A stretch of DNA of 64,000 nucleotides from Thiorhodococcus minor. GTDB lineage: Bacteria > Pseudomonadota > Gammaproteobacteria > Chromatiales > Chromatiaceae. Shown here piece after piece: positions 36,894 through 46,523 of this stretch. The translations under genes were made by a program, and so were the position numbers. Numbering within the stretch: position 1 is the first letter of the stretch; every line of letters begins with the position of its first letter. The notes under the pieces are model-generated. The model did not search any database, had not been told where the DNA came from, and saw only the letters and a program-made list of their open reading frames with translations. The DNA is taken from contig NZ_JAAIJQ010000002.1 in assembly GCF_010820565.1 (NCBI RefSeq), forward strand, positions 62,001-126,000, given 5' to 3'.

Positions 36894-37421
36894 ATGGCCG
36901 AAAAGAAGAAAGATGAGGCTGCCGAAGTGAAGGGCGGCAGCAAGCTCAAATGGATCATCCTGATTCTGATCGTCGTCTTGCTGCTCGCGGTGGGTGCTGG
37001 CGCCGCCTACTATTTTCTGATCGTCAAGTCAGACGACCAGGCCGAGGAGGCAGGCGATGGATCTCAGGCGCAAGGGGCCGAGGCCATGGCTCCCGCCGTG
37101 CAGGCGCCCCTCATCTATCATCGGCTGGAGGCCTTCACCGTCAATATCACGGCGCCTGGCCCAGTGCGTTTCCTGAGGGTCAAGATGACGGTGGTGACGC
37201 GGGACGAAGCTGTGGTTGCCGCGCTCGACAAGCACACGCCGATGATCCGCAACGACCTCTTGTCCTTGCTCGCCGGTCAGGAGTTTGCGACGGTCAATAC
37301 GTCCGAAGGCAAGGACGCGCTGCGCGAAGAGCTCAAGCAGTCGCTGACGGGGATTCTCACCAAGGCCGGCGAGCCTGCGAGCATCGAGGAAGTGCTCTTC
37401 ACCGACTTCGTCATGCAATAG
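36894..37421 (+). CDS. fliL: Flagellar basal body-associated protein FliL
   Basis: The 175-residue protein has a charged N-terminus, one membrane helix (WIILILIVVLLLAVGAGAAYYFLIV) and the FliL stomatin-like periplasmic domain ending SIEEVLFTDFVMQ. It encircles and stabilises stators. The ATG at 36894 starts 255 bp after fliK; this gap has no gene and no clear sigma-54 site. fliM begins 10 bp after its stop. Confidence 0.93.
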   Translation: MAEKKKDEAAEVKGGSKLKWIILILIVVLLLAVGAGAAYYFLIVKSDDQAEEAGDGSQAQGAEAMAPAVQAPLIYHRLEAFTVNITAPGPVRFLRVKMTVVTRDEAVVAALDKHTPMIRNDLLSLLAGQEFATVNTSEGKDALREELKQSLTGILTKAGEPASIEEVLFTDFVMQ

Positions 37422-37431
37422 GCAGGCTCCG

Positions 37432-38409
37432 ATGTCTCAGCAGACAGATATCCTCAGCCAAGACGAGATCGATGCACTGCTGCATGGCGTCGATAGCGGT
37501 GGCGTCGATACGGATTCTGAGGCCTTTCCAGCCGATGGCGAGATCAGGTCTTACGATTTCGCCACGCAGGACCGCATCGTCCGCGGGCGCATGCCGACGC
37601 TCGACATGGTCAACGAGCGCTTCGCCCGCTACCTCAGGGTCCATCTGTTCAATCTGCTGCGGCGCGCGTCCGAGATCTCGGTGATCGGCGCTCGGGTGAC
37701 GAAGTTCTCCGAGTATTTGCACTCGCTCTATGTACCGACGAGCCTGAACCTGGTGCGCGTCTATCCGCTGCACGGGACAGCGCTCTTCGTCTTCGATCCC
37801 AAGCTGGTCTTCGGGCTTGTGGACAACTTCTTCGGCGGCGACGGGCGTTATTACTCGCGCATCGAGGGTCGCGACTTCACGCCCATGGAGCTGCGCGTCA
37901 TCCAGAATCTCTTGGATGCCGCGTTCGAGGATATGCAAAAGGCCTGGGAGCCGGTGATGCACTTGGAGTTCGAGTTCATCAACGCCGAGGTCAATCCGCA
38001 ATTCGCCAATATCGTCAGTCCCACCGAGATCGTGGTGATCAACGACTTCCACATCGAGCTGGAAGGTGGCGGCGGCAACCTGCACGTCACCCTACCTTAC
38101 TCGATGATCGAGCCGATTCGCGAGCAGCTCGACACCGGACTGCAGTCGGATCGCTCGGGCGCGGACAAGCGCTGGCTGGTCGCGCTGGAGCAGGAGATCC
38201 CGCTGGCCGAGGTGGAGATCTTCTCGAATCTCACTGAGGCGACGGTGAGCGTTCAAGAGCTGCTGGACATGAGGCCGGGAGACATCATCCCGATCGATCT
38301 CCCGGAGACGGTGATTCTCAACGTCGAAGACATCCCCCTCTTCAGGGGCAAGTTTGGCGTGGCCAACGGAATCAACGCCGTCAAGATCCTAGAGCGGATC
38401 CAGACCTAG
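37432..38409 (+). CDS. fliM: Flagellar motor switch protein FliM
   Basis: The 325-residue protein carries the CheY-P-binding peptide at the N-terminus (DILSQDEIDALLHGV, residues 6-20). The middle domain contains the FliG-binding region near NLLRRASEISVIG and the GDGRYYSRIEGRDFTP segment. The C-terminal SpoA domain follows. It transmits CheY-P binding to the rotor. fliL ends 10 bp before and fliN starts 34 bp after. Confidence 0.96.
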   Translation: MSQQTDILSQDEIDALLHGVDSGGVDTDSEAFPADGEIRSYDFATQDRIVRGRMPTLDMVNERFARYLRVHLFNLLRRASEISVIGARVTKFSEYLHSLYVPTSLNLVRVYPLHGTALFVFDPKLVFGLVDNFFGGDGRYYSRIEGRDFTPMELRVIQNLLDAAFEDMQKAWEPVMHLEFEFINAEVNPQFANIVSPTEIVVINDFHIELEGGGGNLHVTLPYSMIEPIREQLDTGLQSDRSGADKRWLVALEQEIPLAEVEIFSNLTEATVSVQELLDMRPGDIIPIDLPETVILNVEDIPLFRGKFGVANGINAVKILERIQT

Positions 38410-38443
38410 ATGTCGTTCGATACCAGAAACGAGGAGCCAAATC

Positions 38444-38896
38444 GTGGCCGATGATCCGAACGAAGACATCGCCGACGCCTGGGCGGCCGCGCTCGAAGAG
38501 CAAAAGGATAGCGAAGGCGGGGCTGGCGCCGAATCGGCCGCCGCCGACCGGGCGAGCGATGCCGCCGCTGGGGCTAACGAAGCCGTTCCGGTGAGTCCGG
38601 AGGACTTCTCGGACAGTCAAACGCCAGCCGCGACGGACGTGAATCTGGATTTGGTCCTGGACGTGCCCGTCACCATCGCGATGGAGATCGGGCGCACCCG
38701 GATCCCCATTCGCAATCTGCTGCAGCTCAATCAGGGCTCTGTGGTGGAGCTGGATCGCCTGGCCGGCGAGCCTCTGGATGTGCTGGTGAACGGGACCCTG
38801 ATCGCGCATGGCGAGGTCGTCGTGGTCAACGAGAAGTTCGGGATTCGTCTCACCGACGTCATCAGCCCCAGCGAGCGGGTTCGCAAGCTGAGGTAG
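38444..38896 (+). CDS. fliN: Flagellar motor switch protein FliN
   Basis: The 150-residue protein starts with GTG at 38444 (AGGAGCC upstream). The N-terminus (ADAWAAALEEQ) is the FliN-type helix and the C-terminal SpoA domain (LVLDVPVTIAMEIGRTRIPIRNLLQLNQGSVVELDR) is complete. It forms the lower C-ring with FliM and docks FliH. The stop overlaps the fliO start by one base. Confidence 0.95.
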   Translation: MADDPNEDIADAWAAALEEQKDSEGGAGAESAAADRASDAAAGANEAVPVSPEDFSDSQTPAATDVNLDLVLDVPVTIAMEIGRTRIPIRNLLQLNQGSVVELDRLAGEPLDVLVNGTLIAHGEVVVVNEKFGIRLTDVISPSERVRKLR

Positions 38897-39330
38897 TGCC
38901 AGTGTGCCGCCCTGATCGTCATTGGATGGTCGCGGCCATAGGCGCACTCTGGGCGGCGCCGTGGCCAGCCTGTGCGGAGCCCTCTGGGCAATCCGGGCAA
39001 TTGGCCGCGGGCTACTTGGCGCAATTGCTCGGCGGCCTGGTCCTGGTCATCGTTCTCATCATCCTCTTCGCCTGGATGCTGCGCAGGATGCCCGGTCTGC
39101 AGGGGCAGGGGCCCTCCCTGATTCAGGTGCTGGCCGTGCGCAACCTGGGTGCGCGCGAGCGCTTGATGCTGATCCAGGTGGGTGAGGAGCAGGTGCTGAT
39201 CGGGGTGACTCCAAGCGGCATTCAGCGCCTGCACACGCTCGCCAAGCCACTGGATGTGGCGCCCGACACACCATTGACCGCGGACTTCGCCAGCTTGCTG
39301 AGCCGTATGACCTCACCTGGCGGGCGCTGA
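38896..39330 (+). CDS. fliO: Flagellar biosynthesis protein FliO
   Basis: The 144-residue protein starts with GTG at 38896 and has a signal-like N-terminus ending in ACA, a membrane helix ([19 protein letters not shown]) and a small cytoplasmic FliO domain ([34 protein letters not shown]). FliO is a scaffold for assembly of FliP in the export gate. It overlaps fliN by one base and the fliP start overlaps its stop. Confidence 0.88.
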   Translation: MPVCRPDRHWMVAAIGALWAAPWPACAEPSGQSGQLAAGYLAQLLGGLVLVIVLIILFAWMLRRMPGLQGQGPSLIQVLAVRNLGARERLMLIQVGEEQVLIGVTPSGIQRLHTLAKPLDVAPDTPLTADFASLLSRMTSPGGR

Positions 39331-40079
39331 TGATGCGACCCATCCAGCTCCTTGGCGCCTTGGCTATGCTGCTGATCCCAGCGGTGGGATGGGGGCAGAT
39401 CGGCGGATTGGATGCGGTGACGGTCACCACCGAGCAGGACGGTGGTCAGGTCTACTCGGTCACGCTGCAGATTCTGCTGTTGATGACCATCCTGACGCTG
39501 CTGCCGTCGGCGCTCATCATGATGACCTCCTTCACCCGCATCATCATCGTGCTCGCCATCTTGCGGCAGGGACTGGGCACTTCGCAGACGCCATCCAATC
39601 AGATCCTGCTGGGCATCGCCTTCTTCCTCACGCTCTTCATCATGGCGCCCGTCTTCCAGGAGATCTATGACACGGCGGTGCAGCCCTACATGGAAGAGAA
39701 GGTCGGCACCGAGGAGGCGTTGAGCAAGGCGGTCAAGCCGCTGCGGACCTTCATGCTGGCGCAGACGCGCGAGTCGGATCTGTCAATGTTCGCCGAGATC
39801 CGGGGACTGGACGGCTTCGAGTCGCCCGACGACATCCCGCTCAACCTGCTGGTGCCGTCCTTCGTGATCAGCGAGCTCAAGACGGCGTTCCAGATCGGAT
39901 TCCTGATCCTCATTCCCTTTCTCATCATCGATCTGGTGGTCGCCAGCGTCCTGATGTCGATGGGCATGATGATGCTGTCGCCGCTCATCATCTCGCTGCC
40001 GTTCAAACTGATGCTCTTCGTGCTCGTCGACGGCTGGTCCCTGCTGATGGGGACCCTGGCGCAGAGCTTCTATACCTAA
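39330..40079 (+). CDS. fliP: Flagellar export gate protein FliP
   Basis: The 249-residue protein has an N-terminal signal peptide and the conserved FliP core: [54 protein letters not shown]. The C-terminal membrane segments ([28 protein letters not shown]) are intact. FliP forms the core of the gate with FliQ and FliR. Translation is coupled to fliO and to fliQ. Confidence 0.97.
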   Translation: MMRPIQLLGALAMLLIPAVGWGQIGGLDAVTVTTEQDGGQVYSVTLQILLLMTILTLLPSALIMMTSFTRIIIVLAILRQGLGTSQTPSNQILLGIAFFLTLFIMAPVFQEIYDTAVQPYMEEKVGTEEALSKAVKPLRTFMLAQTRESDLSMFAEIRGLDGFESPDDIPLNLLVPSFVISELKTAFQIGFLILIPFLIIDLVVASVLMSMGMMMLSPLIISLPFKLMLFVLVDGWSLLMGTLAQSFYT

Positions 40080-40093
40080 TGGAGGATGACGCG

Positions 40094-40363
40094 ATGACAC
40101 CCGAAATGGTCGTAGACATTGGTAAGGAGGCCGGCGAGGTCATCATTCTGCTGGCGGCTCCGCCTCTCCTCGCTGGACTCATCGTGGGCTTGGCGATCAG
40201 TCTGCTCCAGGCGGCAACTCAGATCCAAGAGATGACCCTGACTTTCATTCCGAAGCTGGTTGCCGTGGGCGGCGCGCTCATCATCGCCGGGCATTGGATG
40301 CTGTCGCTGATCGTCGACTATGTCACCCGGCTCTACGAGAGCATCCCAAGCCTGATCGGCTAG
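40094..40363 (+). CDS. fliQ: Flagellar export gate protein FliQ
   Basis: The 89-residue, two-helix membrane protein starts MTPEMVVDIGKEAG and contains the FliQ signature LISLLQAATQIQEMTLTFIPKLV-type stretch (here AISLLQAATQIQEMTLTFIPK). The ATG at 40094 is chosen over an earlier one because GGAGG at 40081-40085 is correctly spaced. It is part of the FliPQR export gate. Confidence 0.95.
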   Translation: MTPEMVVDIGKEAGEVIILLAAPPLLAGLIVGLAISLLQAATQIQEMTLTFIPKLVAVGGALIIAGHWMLSLIVDYVTRLYESIPSLIG

Positions 40364-40393
40364 CGTGGGCGCGGCTTTTGCTTAGCCTCGTCT

Positions 40394-41167
40394 ATGAGTT
40401 TTGCTGCAGAGGACATCTTCGCCTGGGTCAGCTCCTTCATCTGGCCCTTCGTGCGCATCAGCGCCATGCTGCTGGTTGCGCCCGTCTTCGGTGCCCGTAA
40501 CGTCAATGTGCGCGCCCGGCTGGCCATGGGCTTCCTTCTCGCGCTCGTCGTCGCGCCCCAGCTGACCGAAACGCCGAGTATCGATCCCCTGAGCCTGGGC
40601 GGCCTGGTCGTCGCGATCCACCAGGTCGTCGTCGGAATCGCCATGGGCTTCGTGATGCAGATGGTCTTTTCCGCGCTGACGCAAGCGGGCGAGAGTATCG
40701 CACTCTCCATGGGGCTCGGCTTTGCCTCGGCCATGGACCCGGTCGGCGGTGTCCAGGTCCCCATGGTGTCGCAGTACTATATGATCCTCGCGACCCTCAT
40801 CTTCCTGGCGCTGGACGGCCACCTCATCCTCATCGAGCTGCTGCTGCGCAGTTTCGAGACCCTGCCGATCGCGGCAGAGGGGCTGACGACCGACCAGCTT
40901 TGGGCCATCGTCGGCTTCGGCAGCACCATGTACGCCGCCGCGGTGCTCATCGCCTTGCCGGCCGTCACCTCCTTGCTGCTGGTCAATATCGCCATGGGCG
41001 TCATTACGCGCGCCGCGCCTCAGCTCAATATCTTTGCCGTCGGTTTTCCGCTGACCTTGCTCGCGGGCTTTATCATCATCCTTTTGACGATGCCCAGCCT
41101 GCCGGCCAGGATTGGCGAGCTGCTCATGGCGGCCTTTCCGCTCATTCAGCAGCTAACGAGGGCGTGA
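40394..41167 (+). CDS. fliR: Flagellar export gate protein FliR
   Basis: The 257-residue protein with several membrane helices has FliR-typical segments (FAAEDIFAWVSSFIWPFVRISAMLLVAPVFG, PQLNIFAVGFPLTLLAGFIII). It completes the FliPQR gate. No clear ribosome site precedes the ATG at 40394, so its translation may depend on fliQ. flhB follows after one base. Confidence 0.95.
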   Translation: MSFAAEDIFAWVSSFIWPFVRISAMLLVAPVFGARNVNVRARLAMGFLLALVVAPQLTETPSIDPLSLGGLVVAIHQVVVGIAMGFVMQMVFSALTQAGESIALSMGLGFASAMDPVGGVQVPMVSQYYMILATLIFLALDGHLILIELLLRSFETLPIAAEGLTTDQLWAIVGFGSTMYAAAVLIALPAVTSLLLVNIAMGVITRAAPQLNIFAVGFPLTLLAGFIIILLTMPSLPARIGELLMAAFPLIQQLTRA

Positions 41168-41168
41168 C

Positions 41169-42314
41169 ATGGCCGAGAACGAGAATGGCCAGGAACGCTC
41201 GGAGCAACCCACCGCGAAGCGGATCCGCGAGGCGCGCGAAAAAGGTCAGGTCGCGCGCTCGCGCGAATTCAACACCTTCGCCGTGCTGATGACTGGCGGC
41301 GGCTTTCTGATCCTCGCGGGCGGCAGTCTGGCGGCCAAGCTCAGCGCGGTTCTGATCGACGCCTGGACGCTCGAGCGCAGCCTGATCTTCGATACGAATC
41401 TGCTCGTGCCCCACATGCAGGACTTGCTCGGGCGGGCCTTCTTCATCTTGGTGCCTTTGCTCATCGTGCTGATGATCGTCGCCATGCTGGCGCCGTTCAT
41501 GGTCGGTGGTGCGAACTTCGCGGCCAAGGCCTTCATGCCCAAGCTCTCCAAGCTGAATCCGATCAGCGGGATCAAGCGGGTGTTCTCGGTGCAGGGCTTG
41601 ATGGAGCTCGCCAAGGGGCTCGGCAAGTTCTTCCTGGTGGGGCTTGTCGCCGGTGTGGCGATCAGCCTGATCTGGGACAACCTCATCGGCTTGGGCGAGC
41701 AGTCGGTCGAGAGCGCCATCCTGCAGGCCGCGCGCATGGCCTCCTGGATCTTCCTCATCGCCTCCTCCGCCTTGCTGGTGGTGGCCATGATGGACGTGCC
41801 CTTCCAGCTCTGGAATCACCAGAAACAGCTGAAGATGACGCTCCAGGAGGTCAAGGACGAGTTCAAGGAGACCGAGGGCAAGCCCGAGGTCAAGGGCCGC
41901 ATCCGTCAGCTGCAGCACGAGATGGCGCGCCGCCGCATGATGTCCGAGGTGCCCAAGGCCGACGTCGTCATCACCAACCCGACCCACTATGCGGTGGCCA
42001 TCGCCTATGAGGCGGCCACCATGCGTGCTCCCAAGCTGCTGGCCAAGGGCAAGGACGATGTTGCGGCCGCGATTCGCGATCTCGCCGAGGAGCACGAGAT
42101 CACCCTGGTCGAGGCCCCGCGGGTGGCGCGCGCCATCTATTTCACGACCGAGCTGAATCATGAGATCCCGGGCGGTCTCTTCGTCGCCGTGGCGCGGATC
42201 CTGGCCTATGTCTATCAGCTCAAGCGACATGATCCGGACGCCGAGATCTCCAGCGATCTGCCGGTGCCTGACGAGTATCTGGATCCGCGCAGCGCGCGGC
42301 GGGCGGGGAGGTAG
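41169..42314 (+). CDS. flhB: Flagellar export switch protein FlhB
   Basis: The 381-residue protein has four membrane helices and a cytoplasmic C-domain. The self-cleavage site NPTH is present (VVITNPTHYAVAIAYE). It begins with a basic MAENENGQERSEQPTAKRIREAREKGQVARS segment typical of FlhB. It sets substrate specificity with FliK. A free FlhB-type C-domain is encoded elsewhere at 55168-55578. Confidence 0.97.
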   Translation: MAENENGQERSEQPTAKRIREAREKGQVARSREFNTFAVLMTGGGFLILAGGSLAAKLSAVLIDAWTLERSLIFDTNLLVPHMQDLLGRAFFILVPLLIVLMIVAMLAPFMVGGANFAAKAFMPKLSKLNPISGIKRVFSVQGLMELAKGLGKFFLVGLVAGVAISLIWDNLIGLGEQSVESAILQAARMASWIFLIASSALLVVAMMDVPFQLWNHQKQLKMTLQEVKDEFKETEGKPEVKGRIRQLQHEMARRRMMSEVPKADVVITNPTHYAVAIAYEAATMRAPKLLAKGKDDVAAAIRDLAEEHEITLVEAPRVARAIYFTTELNHEIPGGLFVAVARILAYVYQLKRHDPDAEISSDLPVPDEYLDPRSARRAGR

Positions 42315-42319
42315 CCGGG

Positions 42320-44428
42320 ATGGCGACCATTGCCGAGCGTCTCGGCGGCATTGGCCGCATGGGTCTGGTGACGCCATTCTTGCTGGTCGCGCTGCTGGGC
42401 ATGCTGGTGCTGCCGCTGCCGCCCTTCGCGCTGGATCTGCTGTTCACCTTCAACATCGCCTTGTCGCTCGTGGTCGTCATGGTTGCCGTCTATACGCCGC
42501 GACCGGTCGACTTCGCCTCCTTCCCGACGGTGCTGCTCCTGGCGACCCTGCTGCGGTTGGCGCTCAACGTCGCCTCGACACGCGTCATTCTCCTCAACGG
42601 CGGCGATGGCACGGACGCGGCGGGGCAGGTGATCCAGGCCTTCGGCGAGTTCGTTCTGGGCGGCAATTTCGCCATTGGCGTGGTGGTCTTCTCCATCCTG
42701 GTGATCATCAACTTCGTCGTCGTCACCAAGGGTGCCGGCCGTGTCTCCGAGGTCAGCGCCCGCTTCACCTTGGACGCCATGCCTGGCAAGCAGATGGCGA
42801 TCGACGCCGATCTCAACGCGGGTCTGATCTCGCAGGAAGACGCCCGCACGCGCCGCGAGGACGTGGCGCAGGAGGCCGATTTCTACGGCTCCATGGACGG
42901 CGCGAGCAAGTTCGTGCGCGGCGATGCCATCGCCGGCATCCTCATCCTCTTCATCAACATCCTCGGCGGCATCGTCATCGGGACCACCCAGCATGGGATG
43001 ACCATGGCGGACGCGACCAACAACTTCGTGCTGCTGAGCATCGGGGATGGCCTGGTCGCGCAGCTTCCCTCGCTGCTGCTGTCATCGGCCACCGCCATCA
43101 TCGTCACCCGGGCCTCGACCTCCCAGGACATGGGACAGCAGGTGTTCGGGCAGATGTTTGCCAATCCGCGCGTGCTCTACGTGGCGGGCGGCGTGATCGG
43201 TATCCTGGGTCTGATCCCGGGCATGCCGAACCTCGTTTTCCTCGGCCTGGCATCCATGCTTGGCGGCGCGGGCTATTCGATCGGGAAGGGCAAGGCGGAG
43301 CCCGGCTCGGATGTGGTCGAGCGTCTGCCCGAGGGCATGGAGCTGCCCGCGCCCGAGGAGCGCGAGCTGTCCTGGGAGGATGTTCCGCCGGTCGATCTGG
43401 TGTCCTTGGAGGTCGGCTACCGGCTCATCCCGCTGGTCGACCGCAGCCAGGACGGTCAGTTGATGGGGCGGATCAAGGGGATTCGCCGCAAGCTCTCACA
43501 GGAGTTCGGCTTCCTCATCCAGCCCGTGCACATCCGCGACAACCTGGAGCTGGGGCCGAATCAGTACCGCATCGCGCTGCTCGGCGTCACCACGGCCGAG
43601 GCCGAGGTGTTCCCGGACCGCGAGCTGGCGATCAATCCCGGGCAGGTGTTCGGCAAGGTCGAGGGCACGCCGACCAAGGACCCGACCTTCAACTTGGATG
43701 CGCTCTGGATCGACCCCGCGAACCGCGATGCCGCCCAGGCCGCCGGATACACCGTGGTGGACGCCGCGACGGTCATCGCGACCCATCTCTCGCAGGTGTT
43801 CCGCGAGAACGCCCATCGGCTGATCGGGCACGAGGAGGTGCAGCACCTGCTCGACCAGCTCTCGCGGCGCTCGCCGAAGCTGGTCGAGAACCTGCTCGGC
43901 TCCAAGGCCATCTCGCTCGGCGTGGTGCTCAAGGTACTGCAGAACCTGCTGGCGGAGCAGGTCTCGATCCGCGACCTGCGCACGATCGCCGAGATTTTGG
44001 CGGAGCGCTCGGCGAAGAGTCAGGATCCCGCCGCTCTAACCGCCGCGGTGCGGGTCGCCCTAGCGCGCTCCATCGTTCAAGACCTTGTCGGCCCTGACGA
44101 GGAGCTTCCTCTGATCGCCCTGGACCCCTCGCTGGAACAGCTTCTGCATAAATCGCTGCAAGGCAGTCAAGGCGAGACCATCGGCATCGAGCCGGGGTTG
44201 GCGGAGCGCGTACAGCGCTCGGTGACCGACGCGGCGCGGCGGCAGGAGGCGGAAGGTGCGCCGGCTGTCCTGGTGGTGGCCCCGGAGATCCGCTCTTGGA
44301 TCGCGGGCTGGCTGAGGGGGGCGGTGCGCAGCCTCACCGTCCTGGCCTTCACCGAGATCCCGGATAACCGACGCATCCGCGTCGTGGCCACCGTGGGCAA
44401 GGGTGATACCGCTCAGGCGCGGGCATGA
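42320..44428 (+). CDS. flhA: Flagellar export protein FlhA
   Basis: The 702-residue protein has eight membrane helices over the first ~330 residues, with the FHIPEP-type loop here as DLNAGLISQEDARTRREDVAQEADFYGSMDGASKFVRGDAIAG. A large cytoplasmic ring domain (residues ~370-702) follows. It forms the nonameric export ring. The ATG at 42320 follows flhB by 5 bp with GGGGAGG upstream. Confidence 0.97.
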   Translation: MATIAERLGGIGRMGLVTPFLLVALLGMLVLPLPPFALDLLFTFNIALSLVVVMVAVYTPRPVDFASFPTVLLLATLLRLALNVASTRVILLNGGDGTDAAGQVIQAFGEFVLGGNFAIGVVVFSILVIINFVVVTKGAGRVSEVSARFTLDAMPGKQMAIDADLNAGLISQEDARTRREDVAQEADFYGSMDGASKFVRGDAIAGILILFINILGGIVIGTTQHGMTMADATNNFVLLSIGDGLVAQLPSLLLSSATAIIVTRASTSQDMGQQVFGQMFANPRVLYVAGGVIGILGLIPGMPNLVFLGLASMLGGAGYSIGKGKAEPGSDVVERLPEGMELPAPEERELSWEDVPPVDLVSLEVGYRLIPLVDRSQDGQLMGRIKGIRRKLSQEFGFLIQPVHIRDNLELGPNQYRIALLGVTTAEAEVFPDRELAINPGQVFGKVEGTPTKDPTFNLDALWIDPANRDAAQAAGYTVVDAATVIATHLSQVFRENAHRLIGHEEVQHLLDQLSRRSPKLVENLLGSKAISLGVVLKVLQNLLAEQVSIRDLRTIAEILAERSAKSQDPAALTAAVRVALARSIVQDLVGPDEELPLIALDPSLEQLLHKSLQGSQGETIGIEPGLAERVQRSVTDAARRQEAEGAPAVLVVAPEIRSWIAGWLRGAVRSLTVLAFTEIPDNRRIRVVATVGKGDTAQARA

Positions 44429-44452
44429 TCGAGCAAGTTGAGGAGTTGATCC

Positions 44453-45709
44453 ATGAATGTACGGCGCTATCAGGCACGGGATATGCGCGAGGCGATGCGG
44501 CTGGTGCGCGAGCATCAGGGCCCTGATGCCGTCATCCTTTCGAGCCGCCGTGTCGACGGCATGCTGGAAGTGGTTGCCGGAACCGAAGTCGGTGCTGGAG
44601 CCGGGCCCGCCTCGGCCTCGCTGGCCCTCGAATCCACTTCACCGGCATCGACGCCGGCCTTGTCCATTCCGGTCGACCCGGAGCTTGCCGCCATGCGTCG
44701 CGAGCTCTGCGACCTGCGCTCCCTTCTGGTCCAGCAGCAGGCCCTGAGCGAGCGCGATCAGTGGGCGTCGCGCCACCCGCTGGCGGCTGAATTCGTCGAG
44801 CGGCTGATGAAGTGCGGCTTCAACGAGAAGCTGGCCCGCTCGCTCGCGGGAAGCATCCAGGAGAGCACTCCGGCCGAGGAGGCCTGGTCGCGTCTGCGCA
44901 CCCGGCTTTCCGCCGCGATCGCCACGGCGCAGCCCTCGGTGCTGGAGCGCGGCGGCATGCTGGCCCTGGTCGGCTCCACGGGGGTCGGCAAGACCACCAC
45001 CATCAATCGTCTCGCGCTGCGGCAGATTCGGCGCATGGGTCCGGAATCGATCAGTCTGGTCACCTTGGACCGGCAGCGCCTGGGCGCCTACAAGCAGCTG
45101 CAGGCATTCGGTCAGATGGCCGGCATTCCGGTCATGCTGCTGGAGAGCGAGCGCGATCTGGTGACCCTGGCGAGCCGCGCGCGCGACGGCAACCTGATCC
45201 TCGTCGATACGGAGGGACGCGCGGCGCGCGACGTGGCCGAGCGCAAGCTCTTCGCGCAGGTCCGCCAGCAGATCGATCTCGAGACCTGGCTCGTGGTGCC
45301 CGCGACGCACCAGGCGTCGGTGCTCAGACAGGTGCTGGAGGCCTTTCAGAGCTGCGAGCCCTCGGCGCTGGTGCTGACCAAGGTCGACGAGGCCGAGCAG
45401 CTCGGCGAGACGCTGTCGGTCCTCCTGGAGCAGAGCCTGGGCCTGGCGTTCTACAGTGACGGCCAGCGCATCGACGAGGACTTCCACAAGGCCGACACGG
45501 CCTTCTTGACACGCCTGGCGCTCAAGGAGCCCGCCTCTCCTGCGCGCCCGGAACCGCAAAGACCCGCGGCCGAGCGGACCACGAATCGAGCTTTCGAGCA
45601 CGCTCAAGTCACCAGATTGCCAGTCACCTCACAAACTCGCACCGAGCAAGAGAGTATGGTCCTGGAGTCAGTGGTGCCTTTCAGGAAACGCGTCCATGCA
45701 GCCTACTAG
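44453..45709 (+). CDS. flhF: Flagellar placement GTPase FlhF
   Basis: The 418-residue protein has a basic B-domain and a SRP-type NG GTPase domain. G1 is VGSTGVGKTTTINRLA, followed by SLVTLDRQRLGAYKQL and LILVDTEGR (G3). FlhF targets the flagellum to the cell pole and, with FlhG, sets its number. It sits directly after flhA. The start overlaps none; the end overlaps flhG by 14 bp. Confidence 0.95.
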   Translation: MNVRRYQARDMREAMRLVREHQGPDAVILSSRRVDGMLEVVAGTEVGAGAGPASASLALESTSPASTPALSIPVDPELAAMRRELCDLRSLLVQQQALSERDQWASRHPLAAEFVERLMKCGFNEKLARSLAGSIQESTPAEEAWSRLRTRLSAAIATAQPSVLERGGMLALVGSTGVGKTTTINRLALRQIRRMGPESISLVTLDRQRLGAYKQLQAFGQMAGIPVMLLESERDLVTLASRARDGNLILVDTEGRAARDVAERKLFAQVRQQIDLETWLVVPATHQASVLRQVLEAFQSCEPSALVLTKVDEAEQLGETLSVLLEQSLGLAFYSDGQRIDEDFHKADTAFLTRLALKEPASPARPEPQRPAAERTTNRAFEHAQVTRLPVTSQTRTEQESMVLESVVPFRKRVHAAY

Positions 45710-46523
45710 GAGTCGGCCGCTTCAAAGCATCGCGATCGCTAGCGGTAAGGGCGGCGTTGGCAAGACCAACGTCGCCGTTAATCTTTCAGTGGCACTGGCA
45801 CGGGCCGGACGTCGTGTGATGCTCTTCGACGCCGATCTGGGCCTGGCCAACGCCGATCTCATGCTCGGGCTGCGGCCGACGAAGACGTTGCACGATTTGG
45901 TCGCGGGTCGCGCCGATAGCTTGGAGGAGATCCTGCTCGAGGGGCCCGAGGGCATGCTCCTGGTCCCGTCGGCGTCCGGCATCGGCTCCATGGCCAACCT
46001 GACGCCGGCCGAGCACATGGGGCTGATCCGGGCGTTCAGCTCCTACAGCAAGCCGCTCGACGTCTTGATCGTGGATGTGGCGGCGGGCGTGCAGGATTCG
46101 GTGACCAGCTTTTGCAAGGGGGTTCAGCATGTTTTCGTGGTGGTGTGCGACGAGCCGGCCTCGCTGACGGATGCCTATGCCCTGATCAAGGTCTTGCATC
46201 AAGAGCACGGGCTCCGGCGCTTTCGCATCGTCTGCAACATGCTGCGCGACCCCGAATCCGGGCGGCGCTTGATGCAGAAATTGACTTCGGTCTGCGCGCA
46301 CTATCTGCCGGACGTGGTGCTCGAGGCCGCCGCCTTCGTCCCTCAGGACGACAAGCTGCGAGCCGCGGTGCAGAAGCGACAGGCGGTGGTGTCGCTCTAT
46401 CCGGGCAGCCCCTCGGGGCGCGTCTTCACGGATCTCGCCAAGCAGGTCGGACGCTGGACGGCGCCCGACGCGGACACGGGTGGGATCGGTTTTTTCGTCG
46501 AACGCATGCTGCAGACTGCCTGA
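45696..46523 (+). CDS. flhG: Flagellar number regulator FlhG/FleN (MinD-type ATPase)
   Basis: The 275-residue protein has a deviant Walker A (IASGKGGVGKTNVAVNLSVAL), DADLGLANADLMLGL and the MinD/ParA-like fold. It restricts flagellum number and, in Pseudomonas, antagonises FleQ. The ATG at 45696 lies inside the last 14 bases of flhF with AGGAAA upstream. Its stop overlaps the fliA start by one base (TGATG). Confidence 0.95.
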   Translation: MQPTRSRPLQSIAIASGKGGVGKTNVAVNLSVALARAGRRVMLFDADLGLANADLMLGLRPTKTLHDLVAGRADSLEEILLEGPEGMLLVPSASGIGSMANLTPAEHMGLIRAFSSYSKPLDVLIVDVAAGVQDSVTSFCKGVQHVFVVVCDEPASLTDAYALIKVLHQEHGLRRFRIVCNMLRDPESGRRLMQKLTSVCAHYLPDVVLEAAAFVPQDDKLRAAVQKRQAVVSLYPGSPSGRVFTDLAKQVGRWTAPDADTGGIGFFVERMLQTA